Source of the DNA: Humitalea sp050632385
GTDB taxonomy: Bacteria > Pseudomonadota > Alphaproteobacteria > Acetobacterales > Acetobacteraceae
Assembly: GCF_050632385.1 (NCBI RefSeq)
Contig: NZ_CP192599.1
Span: 930,001-994,000 of the forward strand
Length of the DNA stretch: 64,000 nt
Direction of reading: 5' to 3'
Part shown: positions 42,700 to 49,783 of the stretch, piece after piece
How positions within the stretch are numbered: the stretch's first letter is position 1
How the letters are laid out: every line of letters starts with the position of its first letter
Notes under the pieces: model-generated
Told to the model about the DNA's origin: nothing
The model's database searches: none
Seen by the model: the letters and a program-made list of their open reading frames with translations, nothing else
Made by a program: the position numbers and the translations under genes

Positions 42700-43913
42700 C
42701 AGCAGACCCCCCTTGCGCGCAGGTCGGCGACATCCAGGCCCAACCCGGCCAGAACCTCCTCCGTATGCTGCCCCAGGGTCGGGGGCGCGCGGTCGAAGGA
42801 CAGCGGGGATTCGGCAAAGCGCATCGGGCTGATCACCTGCGGCACGGTGCCGGCAACGGGATGGGGCAGGTGCCGCAGCATCTGGCGGTGCTGCAACTGC
42901 GGTTCGGCAAAAACGTCCGGCATGCTGTTGATCGGCCCGCAGGGCACGCCCGCTGCCTCAAGCGCGGAGATGATCTTTTCGCGCGGCAATTCGGCGAACC
43001 GCCCGGCCAGCAGCGGCGTCAGCACGGCGCTGTTGCGCACGCGGTCGGCGTTGCGGATGAAGCGCGGATCGGCACCCCACTCCGCCCGGTCCAGCGCGAC
43101 GCAGAGCTTCGCGAATTGCCCGTCATTGCCAACGGCCAGCACAAAGGCGCCGTCCTGCGCATCAAAGACATCCTGCGGCTGGATGTTGGGATGGCGATTG
43201 CCGCCGGGTTTTGGCGCCCGGCCGGACAGCAGCCAGTTCATCGACTGGTTGCCCAGGAAGGCCGCCTGCACGTCCAGCATGGCGAGGTCGATCGTCTCGC
43301 CCTGGCCGGTCTCGGCACGGCGCGCGACGGCGGCCAGGATGGCGACAGTGGCATACATGCCGGTCATCAAATCCACGATCGGCACGCCGACTTTCTGGGG
43401 GCCGCCGCCGGGCTCATCCTCACGCCGGCCGGTGATGCCCATCAGCCCGCCCATGGCCTGGATCATGAAGTCGTAGGCCGCCTGTTCGGCGCGCGGCCCG
43501 TCCTGGCCGAAGCCGGTGACCGAGCAATAGATCAGCCGCGGGTTCGTGGCGCGCAGCGAGGCGGCGTCGAGGCCGTAGCGGGCGAGGGCGCCGACCTTGA
43601 AATTCTCGACCACCACATCGCTTTTCTCGGCGAGCAGCCGCACCGCGGCCTGCCCATCGGGATGCGCCAGGTCCAGCGTGACGGAACGCTTGCCCCGGTT
43701 GCAGGCCAGGAAGTAGCCCGCATCGGTCGTCGGCGTGCCATCGGCCGCCTTCAGGAACGGGGGGCCCCAGCCGCGGGTGTCATCGCCCAGCCCCGGGCGT
43801 TCCACCTTGATCACGTCGGCACCCAGGTCGGCCAGGATCTGCGTCGACCAGGGGGCGGCCATGATGCGCGACAGGTCGAGGACCCGGATGTGGGACAGCG
43901 GGCCCTCAGGCAT
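42699..43913 (-). CDS. CaiB/BaiF family CoA transferase
   Basis: A 404-residue class III CoA transferase that moves CoA between carboxylic acids. It begins IRVLDLSRIMAAPWSTQILAD, followed by GADVIKVERPGLGDDTRGW. The catalytic-type Asp is in VPIVDLMTGMYA. The likely role is activation of the acid taken up by the Bug receptors. The ATG at 43913 lies eight bases inside the end of the GST gene. Donor and acceptor cannot be inferred from sequence. Confidence 0.93.
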   Translation of the reverse strand: MPEGPLSHIRVLDLSRIMAAPWSTQILADLGADVIKVERPGLGDDTRGWGPPFLKAADGTPTTDAGYFLACNRGKRSVTLDLAHPDGQAAVRLLAEKSDVVVENFKVGALARYGLDAASLRATNPRLIYCSVTGFGQDGPRAEQAAYDFMIQAMGGLMGITGRREDEPGGGPQKVGVPIVDLMTGMYATVAILAAVARRAETGQGETIDLAMLDVQAAFLGNQSMNWLLSGRAPKPGGNRHPNIQPQDVFDAQDGAFVLAVGNDGQFAKLCVALDRAEWGADPRFIRNADRVRNSAVLTPLLAGRFAELPREKIISALEAAGVPCGPINSMPDVFAEPQLQHRQMLRHLPHPVAGTVPQVISPMRFAESPLSFDRAPPTLGQHTEEVLAGLGLDVADLRARGVC

Positions 43914-44511
43914 CGACCGCCTCCGTCGCGAGCATCGAAGGGCGGGCGGCGAAGCCGTCGAACCAGGCGGACAGGGCGGGGCGGCCATTGCGCCAGCCCA
44001 TGTCGGCGAAGCGGAAGTTGAGATAGGCCAGCGCACAGCCGATCGCGACATGGCCGATGGTGATGGGACCGTCGCCGAGCGCCGGGGCCTCGGCCTCCAG
44101 CGCCGCCAGGGTCGCGTCGTTCTTCAGCACGAAGCCGTCGATCCAGGTCTTGGGCGGCACCGGCTGTTCGCGCGAATTGCGCCATAGGATCAGCAGGTCG
44201 AGCCAACCCGTCCCCAGCGCATGGCGCCGCAGGGCGACCCACCGCGTGGCATCGGTGGGAAACAGTTTCGGGCCGTTGTGCAGGCTGTCGAGATATTCGC
44301 AGATGACGACGCTGTCGTAGAGGCAGGTGCCATCGTCGAGCACCAGTGTCGGGATCTTGCCCAGCGGATTGTCGGCCAGCAGCGGAACATTGGTGGCGGA
44401 CATGGCGACGACGGTGCGGACCGTCTCGAGCCGATCCACCAGCCCGGTTTCATGCGCCAACACCATCACCTTGCGCACGAAGGGCGAGCGTGGGGACCAG
44501 TGAAGTCGCAT
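43906..44511 (-). CDS. Glutathione S-transferase family protein
   Basis: A 201-residue GST with the N-terminal thioredoxin-like domain (LHWSPRSPFVRKVMVLAHE, NPLGKIPTLVLDDG and the glutathione-binding YDSVVICEYLD) and a helical C-terminal domain. In ring-cleavage pathways such GSTs can act as isomerases or dehalogenating enzymes. It is the first gene of the catabolic operon; GGGAG precedes the ATG, and a copy of the shared 13-base element lies about 45 bases upstream. Confidence 0.92.
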   Translation of the reverse strand: MRLHWSPRSPFVRKVMVLAHETGLVDRLETVRTVVAMSATNVPLLADNPLGKIPTLVLDDGTCLYDSVVICEYLDSLHNGPKLFPTDATRWVALRRHALGTGWLDLLILWRNSREQPVPPKTWIDGFVLKNDATLAALEAEAPALGDGPITIGHVAIGCALAYLNFRFADMGWRNGRPALSAWFDGFAARPSMLATEAVDA

Positions 44512-44553
44512 TGTTTTCTCCCGGAAAGGCCCGTCTTAGATAGGCTAGTCTTA

Positions 44554-44566
44554 TGGCCTTTTGATC
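44554..44566 (-). promoter_or_regulatory. Putative GntR operator half-site before the GST operon
   Basis: TGGCCTTTTGATC at 44554-44566 is the exact reverse complement of GATCAAAAGGCCA at 45334-45346, upstream of the regulator gene. It spans the last codons of the regulator and the region just upstream of the GST operon, where a repressor could block transcription. A GTCTTA pair at 44533-44538 and 44549-44554 is nearby. Confidence 0.55.
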
Positions 44567-45308
44567 ACGTCGCCAGCGCCATGTCCAGCCGCACGACATC
44601 GCCGCGATAAATCCCGTCCGCGATCAGGACGACGGTGCCGCGCCGGTCCACCGCGACCCGCCGGACGAAGGCGACCGGCGCATTCAGCGCGACGCCCAAC
44701 GCCGCCGCCACCGCCACATCGGCCGAACCGATCGTCAGGGTCTGCCGCGCATCGGCTATTTTTACACCGGGCAGCCCGGCGACGAGCTTCAGCGACGTGC
44801 GCGTGGCGAGATCGGATTCCGTGACCTTCGGCCACAGCCGTTCGTCCAGATACACATCGGCCAGAAGGAAGGCCTGGCCATTGCGCCAATGCCGCCGGCG
44901 CAGATGCCGGTATTCCGGTGCCGGGCGACCGGGGGAGGGATCGAGGAAGGGCGCCGCCGCCGCGGGATCATTGGCCAGGACCTCGATCCGCGCGCCTTCG
45001 CGTGATCGCAGCAGCCCGTTCCAATCGGTCTGCACTTCGCACCACAGCCGTTCCGGCTGGCCGGCGCGGACAAAGGTGCCTTTGGCCCGAAAACGTTCGA
45101 TCAGCCCATCCTCGGCCAGCGCATCCAGCGCCTGGCGGATGGTGGCGCGGGCGACGCCGCATTCGGCTGCCAACTCGTCGACGGTCGGGATGCGGGCGCC
45201 GGTCTGCCAGACGCCCTGGGTGATGCGGGCGCGGAACAGCGTCGCCAACTGGATGTAGCGCGGCACGGCGCTGCGGGTCAGGTCGGGAGGTAAGGATTGC
45301 GCGCTCAT
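44565..45308 (-). CDS. GntR-family transcriptional regulator (HutC/UTRA type)
   Basis: A 247-residue repressor-type protein. The N-terminal winged helix contains GARIPTVDELAAECGVARAT and IRQALDALAEDGLIERFRAKG. The C-terminal UTRA domain binds the inducer (from about residue 95, ending in VVLIADGIYRGDVVRLDM). It lies between two divergently oriented catabolic arms, and a shared 13-base sequence flanks it on both sides, so it likely controls both arms and itself. The inducer is probably the pathway acid or a ring-cleavage product. Confidence 0.92.
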   Translation of the reverse strand: MSAQSLPPDLTRSAVPRYIQLATLFRARITQGVWQTGARIPTVDELAAECGVARATIRQALDALAEDGLIERFRAKGTFVRAGQPERLWCEVQTDWNGLLRSREGARIEVLANDPAAAAPFLDPSPGRPAPEYRHLRRRHWRNGQAFLLADVYLDERLWPKVTESDLATRTSLKLVAGLPGVKIADARQTLTIGSADVAVAAALGVALNAPVAFVRRVAVDRRGTVVLIADGIYRGDVVRLDMALAT

Positions 45309-45325
45309 GGACGGGTTCGTATAAC
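45297..45325 (+). promoter_or_regulatory. Candidate promoter for the right arm of the regulon
   Basis: TTGCGC (45297-45302) and TATAAC (45320-45325, 5 of 6) are spaced by exactly 17 bases. Transcription would start around 45332, at the edge of the palindromic operator at 45334-45360, which is where a repressor would act. The promoter overlaps the first codons of the divergent regulator gene. Confidence 0.5.
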
Positions 45326-45333
45326 CGGCCCGG

Positions 45334-45360
45334 GATCAAAAGGCCAGCCAATTGGCCTTT
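45334..45360. promoter_or_regulatory. Palindromic operator between regulator and right arm
   Basis: GATCAAAAGGCCA (45334-45346) continues into an inverted repeat: AAAGGCCA (45339-45346), six bases, then TGGCCTTT (45353-45360), with the palindrome GCCAATTGGC nested at its centre. It lies just downstream of the right-arm promoter and in the leader of the regulator gene. The 13-mer recurs, inverted, before the GST operon. Best read as the binding site of the adjacent GntR regulator. Confidence 0.6.
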
Positions 45361-45372
45361 ACGGGAGCGACC

Positions 45373-46242
45373 ATGGCGCTGACCTACGACATCATGAAGC
45401 GCGTGACCTCCGACCTCTACGGCTGGTCGCTGCGCAAGGTGCCGGCGGATGCGCTGGCGGCGCTGGAACGCGCCGAGGGCACTGAAACCCATGACGTCGC
45501 CAAGCGCACGCTCGGCATCATGCTGCGCTCGGCCCGCGCCGCGGAATCCTCCAATCGCCTCGTGTGTTCTGACAGCGGCATCCCCGTCTACTTCGTAAAA
45601 ATCGGCACGGCGATGCGGATCGACGGCGACATCAAGGCCGCCATTGTCGATGGTTTTGCCGAACTGGTCGCGACCTCCAACCCGCCCCTGCTCAAGCACG
45701 TGGCCAATCCGCTGACCAATGCGCGCAGCTACGCGGGCAAGGACATGCCGATCGTCACCTGGGATTTCATCGGGGGCGCCGACCATGCAGAGATCACCTG
45801 CCAGCCCAAGGCCCTGGGCGGCGGGCGCTGGGCCTCGCTGGAGATCTTTGTCGCGCCGACGCTGGCGCAGATCGAAGCCTATGTGATGGATTGCGTGCTC
45901 AAGGCCGGGTCGCAGCATTGCCCGCCGGTGACCATCGGCGTCGGCATCGGTGGCACCTTCGATCACGCGGCCAAGCTGGCGAAAGTCGCGACCCTGCGGC
46001 CGATGGGCACGGTGAACCCTGAACCGATCCTGGCGGCGATGGAGGAACGGCTCTTGGCCGCCGTGAACAAGACTGGCTTCGGCCCGATGGGCACGGGCGG
46101 CGACACCACCGCGCTGTCCGTCCACATCGACTACGCCGCCGGCCACGGTTTCACCCCCGTGGCGGTCTGCTTCAATTGCTGGATCAGCCGTCGCACCAAG
46201 GCCATCATCCACGCCGATGGAACGGTGGAGCGCGTCGAATGA
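45373..46242 (+). CDS. Class I fumarase/tartrate dehydratase-like alpha subunit
   Basis: A 289-residue iron-sulfur hydro-lyase alpha subunit. Likely cluster cysteines are Cys65 (LVCSDSG), Cys183 (HCPPVTIGVGIGG) and the Cys of CFNCW near residue 274. The class I pattern around GIGGTFDHAAKLA is clear, but the segment where fumarases carry a KGGGSEN-type motif reads IGGADHAEITCQP here, so the substrate may be another hydroxy- or unsaturated diacid, such as tartrate or a muconate derivative. It opens the right arm of the regulon, with GGGAG before the ATG. Confidence 0.88.
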   Translation: MALTYDIMKRVTSDLYGWSLRKVPADALAALERAEGTETHDVAKRTLGIMLRSARAAESSNRLVCSDSGIPVYFVKIGTAMRIDGDIKAAIVDGFAELVATSNPPLLKHVANPLTNARSYAGKDMPIVTWDFIGGADHAEITCQPKALGGGRWASLEIFVAPTLAQIEAYVMDCVLKAGSQHCPPVTIGVGIGGTFDHAAKLAKVATLRPMGTVNPEPILAAMEERLLAAVNKTGFGPMGTGGDTTALSVHIDYAAGHGFTPVAVCFNCWISRRTKAIIHADGTVERVE

Positions 46243-46841
46243 GGCATATGCAACTGCCGCTGTCGCCCGATGACGCGCGCAGCCTGAAATTGGGCGAAAT
46301 GGTCACCCTGTCGGGCGAGATGACCATCACCGCCGGCCTGCCGACCCATGCGCGTATCGCGCAATACCTCGACGAAGGGCGTCCCCTCCCGCGTGACCTG
46401 CGCGGCCAGGCCCTGTTCCACCTCGGCTCCTACAGCGAGGAAACCGATGCGGGCTTCGACATCCGCTATATGAACCCGACGACCAGCACGCGCTTCAACG
46501 GCTACATGCCGCGCTTCATCCGCGAGATCGGCCTGACCTCGGTCGGCGGCAAGGGCGGGCTGGATGCGGCCTGCGCGGCGGCGATGAAGGAGGTCGGCTG
46601 CGTCTACTTCTCCTTCCTCGGTGGGGGCGCGCCCTTGCTGTCGGATGCGATGCGCGGCGTCGTGTCGGTGCATTGGCCCGACCTGGTCGCGCATTTCCGG
46701 CTGGTGACCCTGCGGGTCGAGGATCTGGGCCCCGTCACCGTCGGCATCGATGCCCATGGCAATAGCCTCTATGCCGACCTCGCCGCGCAGGCGCGGGCGC
46801 GGCTGCCTGACATTCTCGCTGGATTGGACTCTGCACGGTGA
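46239..46841 (+). CDS. Class I fumarase/tartrate dehydratase-like beta subunit
   Basis: A 200-residue partner subunit (LPLSPDDARSLKLGEMVTLSG, FHLGSYSEETDAGFDIRYMN and TSVGGKGGLD), matching the C-terminal fumarase/beta domain. In two-subunit enzymes it completes the active site with the alpha subunit. Start (ATG within the alpha stop, four-base overlap) and stop (GTGA overlap with the enolase gene) show tight coupling. E. coli-type FumA is a single fused chain, so the split form here resembles tartrate dehydratase. Confidence 0.88.
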   Translation: MRHMQLPLSPDDARSLKLGEMVTLSGEMTITAGLPTHARIAQYLDEGRPLPRDLRGQALFHLGSYSEETDAGFDIRYMNPTTSTRFNGYMPRFIREIGLTSVGGKGGLDAACAAAMKEVGCVYFSFLGGGAPLLSDAMRGVVSVHWPDLVAHFRLVTLRVEDLGPVTVGIDAHGNSLYADLAAQARARLPDILAGLDSAR

Positions 46842-48280
46842 CACCGGCCGAACGCCTGGGCGGCCTTGCCGCGACACCTGACGTCATCCCGACCGATCTT
46901 CCCCCCGCACCCGATCCGGTGGCCGCGATCCTCGATCCAGGCACGACGCTGGTGGTGGCCGAAGGGTCTGCCGCGATCGGTGCCCTGGCGCGCGCCTTCG
47001 ACGTCACCCTGGTGCTGCGCGACGACCCCGGCGGCATCGCCGGCGCGATCGGTGCGGCGGTCACGCAGGCGGCACCGCCCATCATCGCCGCCGCGCGCCC
47101 GGGTGCCCGCATCCGCGAGATCCGGATCCATCGCATCGCGCTGCCGCTGCGCGACCTCTACGTCTCGGCCATGTATCTGACCGACAAGCAGACGCGCACC
47201 CTGGTCGAGATGCATCTGGACGATGGCAGCATCGGCTGGGGCGAGACCAATGGCACGCCCGATTGCGCCGCCCGCGTCACGGCCAACGCGAAGGACTGGA
47301 TCGGCCGCTGCGCCGTCGCGGATCGCGCGGCGCTGCGCCGCAAATTCGCGCGCATCGGCTTCGACAACCGGCATGGCCGCAATGGGCTCGCGGCCTTTTC
47401 CGCCGTGGACCTCGCCGCCTGGGATGCCGCGGCGCGGCACCTGCATGTGCCCTTTGCTGCGATGCTGGGCGCCGAACAGGCGACGCGCCCCCTGCCCATC
47501 GCCTGCCCGCTGCCGGCGGCCGTGCCGGGGCGCGTGGTGACGCCGGCGGAACTGGCGACCCACATGGCCGATACCGCGAACGCCACGCGCGTCGCCGATT
47601 TGGCCGAACACATCGCCAAGGCCTGGGGCGTCAGCGCCTTCAAATACAAATCCGCCGCCAGTGGTGCCGCATGGGACCTGGCCGCCCTCGGCGCCCTGCG
47701 GCAGCGCTTGCCACATGCGCGCCTGCGCATCGACCCCAACGGCGCCTATTCGACCGAGGCCGCGCGCCGCCTCTGCGTCGCCGCCGAACCACTGGGCATC
47801 GAGTTCTTCGAGGATCCGACCGATGGCCTGGAAGGCGCCGCCCGCCTGGCCGCGCAATTGCGCACGCCGCTGGCCACCAACATGTCGATCATCGCCCCGG
47901 AACATCTCGCCGCACGCTATCGTCGCGGCGCCGGGCCGAATGTGGTGCTGGGCGACCTGTATTACTGGGGCGGGGTCGCGGGGCTGCGCGACATGGTCTC
48001 GGTCGCGCGGCATTGCGGGCTGACGCCGGCGCTGCATTCGTTCTACGAAACCGGCATCGGCACCGCCGCCAATATCCATATCGCCGCGGCGCTCGACCTG
48101 GACACGCCGCATCCGATGGATTGCGGCTGGCCGCTGCTGGCCGCCGATATCGTGGCGCCCGACGCGCTGCTGGTGCAGGATGGGCACATCCACCCACCCC
48201 AGGGCATGGGGCTTGGCATCGTGCCCGACCCGGCGCGCCTGGCCGCCCTGTCCACAGCCGAAGTGGTGATGCTGCGATGA
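46838..48280 (+). CDS. Glucarate-dehydratase-like enolase-superfamily protein with extra N-terminal segment
   Basis: A 480-residue protein. Residues ~93-480 form an enolase-superfamily enzyme with the glucarate-dehydratase layout: Lys269-x-Lys271 (FKYKSA), metal ligands Asp299 (RIDPNG), Glu325 (FFEDP) and Asn348 (ATNMS), and catalytic-type Asp373 and His400. Such enzymes abstract the proton alpha to a carboxylate and dehydrate or isomerise an acid. Residues 1-92 are an Ala/Pro-rich segment I cannot assign. The GTG start overlaps the beta-subunit stop, and no good internal start lies near residue 93, so the extension appears genuine. The real substrate is unknown. Confidence 0.85.
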   Translation: MTPAERLGGLAATPDVIPTDLPPAPDPVAAILDPGTTLVVAEGSAAIGALARAFDVTLVLRDDPGGIAGAIGAAVTQAAPPIIAAARPGARIREIRIHRIALPLRDLYVSAMYLTDKQTRTLVEMHLDDGSIGWGETNGTPDCAARVTANAKDWIGRCAVADRAALRRKFARIGFDNRHGRNGLAAFSAVDLAAWDAAARHLHVPFAAMLGAEQATRPLPIACPLPAAVPGRVVTPAELATHMADTANATRVADLAEHIAKAWGVSAFKYKSAASGAAWDLAALGALRQRLPHARLRIDPNGAYSTEAARRLCVAAEPLGIEFFEDPTDGLEGAARLAAQLRTPLATNMSIIAPEHLAARYRRGAGPNVVLGDLYYWGGVAGLRDMVSVARHCGLTPALHSFYETGIGTAANIHIAAALDLDTPHPMDCGWPLLAADIVAPDALLVQDGHIHPPQGMGLGIVPDPARLAALSTAEVVMLR

Positions 48281-48990
48281 GCCTGCGCGTCGATCAATTC
48301 TCCCCTCGGCCCTGGCCCCCCGGCATCGAACCCGTCGTGCCGATCGAAGGCTATCCCAACACCTGGACCCATACGCCGAAGCAACCGCCGCATCGGCGCC
48401 CGATCACGCGCACCGACCTGACCGCGCCGATGCACCTCGCCGGCAAGCTGCCCTGCGGTGACGACAACCTGGCCATGCTGGCCCCCGACCGCATCGCGCA
48501 GGGCCAGTTGATCCACATCGCCGGCCGCGTGCTGGATGAGGAAGGTCGCGGCATCGCCGGCGCCGTCGTGGAACTCTGGCAGGCCAATGCGGCCGGGCGC
48601 TACTTCCACCCGATCGACCAGCGCGCAGCACCGCTCGATCCGAATTTCGTCGGCAATGGCCGCGTCCGCACCAAGCAGGACGGCACCTACGCCTTCTTCA
48701 CCATTCGCCCCGGTGCCTATCCGGTGCCGGTCAAGGATATCTGGTGGCGCCCGCCGCATGTGCATTTCGGCGTGCACGGGCCGGCGACGCTGTCGCGCCT
48801 GGTGACGCAGATGTATTTCCCCGGCGATCCGCTGAACGATCTGGACCGCATCCTGCAATCCGTGCCCGATGCCGGGGCCCGCGACCGGTTGATCGCACGC
48901 CCGCTGCACCCGGCCGAGGTCGGGGACCAGCACCTCGGCTACCGCTTCGACATCGTGCTGCGTGGCCGCAACGCGACCCCGCCGGCATGA
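48277..48990 (+). CDS. pcaH: Intradiol ring-cleavage dioxygenase, PcaH-like beta subunit
   Basis: A 237-residue protocatechuate 3,4-dioxygenase beta-type subunit. The four non-haem Fe(III) ligands are all present: Tyr109 (AGRYFHP), Tyr148 (GAYPVP), His161 and His163 (RPPHVHFG), with spacing as I recall for Pseudomonas PcaH. It should open an ortho-dihydroxylated aromatic acid. It overlaps the enolase gene and its partner subunit by four bases each. No pcaB, pcaC or pcaD is adjacent, so the substrate could be a relative of protocatechuate such as gallate. Confidence 0.92.
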   Translation: MSLRVDQFSPRPWPPGIEPVVPIEGYPNTWTHTPKQPPHRRPITRTDLTAPMHLAGKLPCGDDNLAMLAPDRIAQGQLIHIAGRVLDEEGRGIAGAVVELWQANAAGRYFHPIDQRAAPLDPNFVGNGRVRTKQDGTYAFFTIRPGAYPVPVKDIWWRPPHVHFGVHGPATLSRLVTQMYFPGDPLNDLDRILQSVPDAGARDRLIARPLHPAEVGDQHLGYRFDIVLRGRNATPPA

Positions 48991-49589
48991 GCCTGCCCCC
49001 CACCTCCCAGCACACCATCGGGCCCTTCTTCCCCCGCACTTTCTTCCAGCCGGCCGACAACGACCTGACCCGCCTGACGGCCGAGGCCGCGCCCAGCATG
49101 CGCGGCGAACGCATCATCCTGCGCGGCCAGGTCCTGCGTGAGGGTGGCGTGCCCGTGGTGAACGGCGTGCTGGAAGCCTGGCAAGCCGATGCCGCCGGCC
49201 GCTTCGCCCACCCGGAGGACCCGGAGGCGCATCTGGCCGATCCGGATTTCCTCGGCTGGGGCCGCGCCTGGACGGATGCCGATGGGCGCTACGGCTTCAC
49301 CACCCTGCTGCCCGGGGCCTATGCCGATGCGACGGGCCAGCGGGCCCCGCATGTGAACCTGACCATCATGGGCGCCGGGCTGATGCGACGGTTGCAGACG
49401 ACCGTGTTCTTTCCCGACTTCCCGGCGCTGAACGCCGCGGACCCCGTGCTCTCCGCCGTGCCGGCGCCGCATTGGCCGCATCTGGTCGCGCTGCCCGACG
49501 GGATCGAGGACGGCAGCCGCGCATTTCGCTTCGATCTGCGCCTGCGCGGCGAGCCGCATGAGGAAACACCGTTCTTCGAAGAGGGCTGA
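48987..49589 (+). CDS. pcaG: Intradiol ring-cleavage dioxygenase, PcaG-like alpha subunit
   Basis: A 200-residue partner subunit (TSQHTIGPFFPRTFFQ at the start, LEAWQADAAGRFAHPEDPE, then RAPHVNLTIMGAGLMRRL). As in PcaG proteins, it shares the fold but lacks the iron ligands, for example Phe replaces the first Tyr. It forms part of the substrate pocket with the beta subunit. It ends the right arm of the regulon. Confidence 0.92.
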   Translation: MSLPPTSQHTIGPFFPRTFFQPADNDLTRLTAEAAPSMRGERIILRGQVLREGGVPVVNGVLEAWQADAAGRFAHPEDPEAHLADPDFLGWGRAWTDADGRYGFTTLLPGAYADATGQRAPHVNLTIMGAGLMRRLQTTVFFPDFPALNAADPVLSAVPAPHWPHLVALPDGIEDGSRAFRFDLRLRGEPHEETPFFEEG

Positions 49590-49783
49590 CGGTGGATTGC
49601 AACCGATGGTGGTCGATCCTGCTGGCCCTTTCTTGAAATGTATTGCTAGTCTGCACCGATCCGGTTCAGCCACAGGCTGGCGCTGGTCTTGACATCATCA
49701 TCGGGCGACAGACGCGTGGGCACCTTGCAGCGGGCCAAGGACAGATGGGGCCGACGTGAACCCGTCGTGACCGCAAACCGCTG

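Noticed and set aside
38465..49589. Standard beta-ketoadipate (protocatechuate) pathway
   Set aside because: PcaHG-like subunits and a CMD-family protein are present, but pcaB, pcaD, pcaIJ and pcaF are not in the window, and the CMD-like protein is not clearly PcaC.
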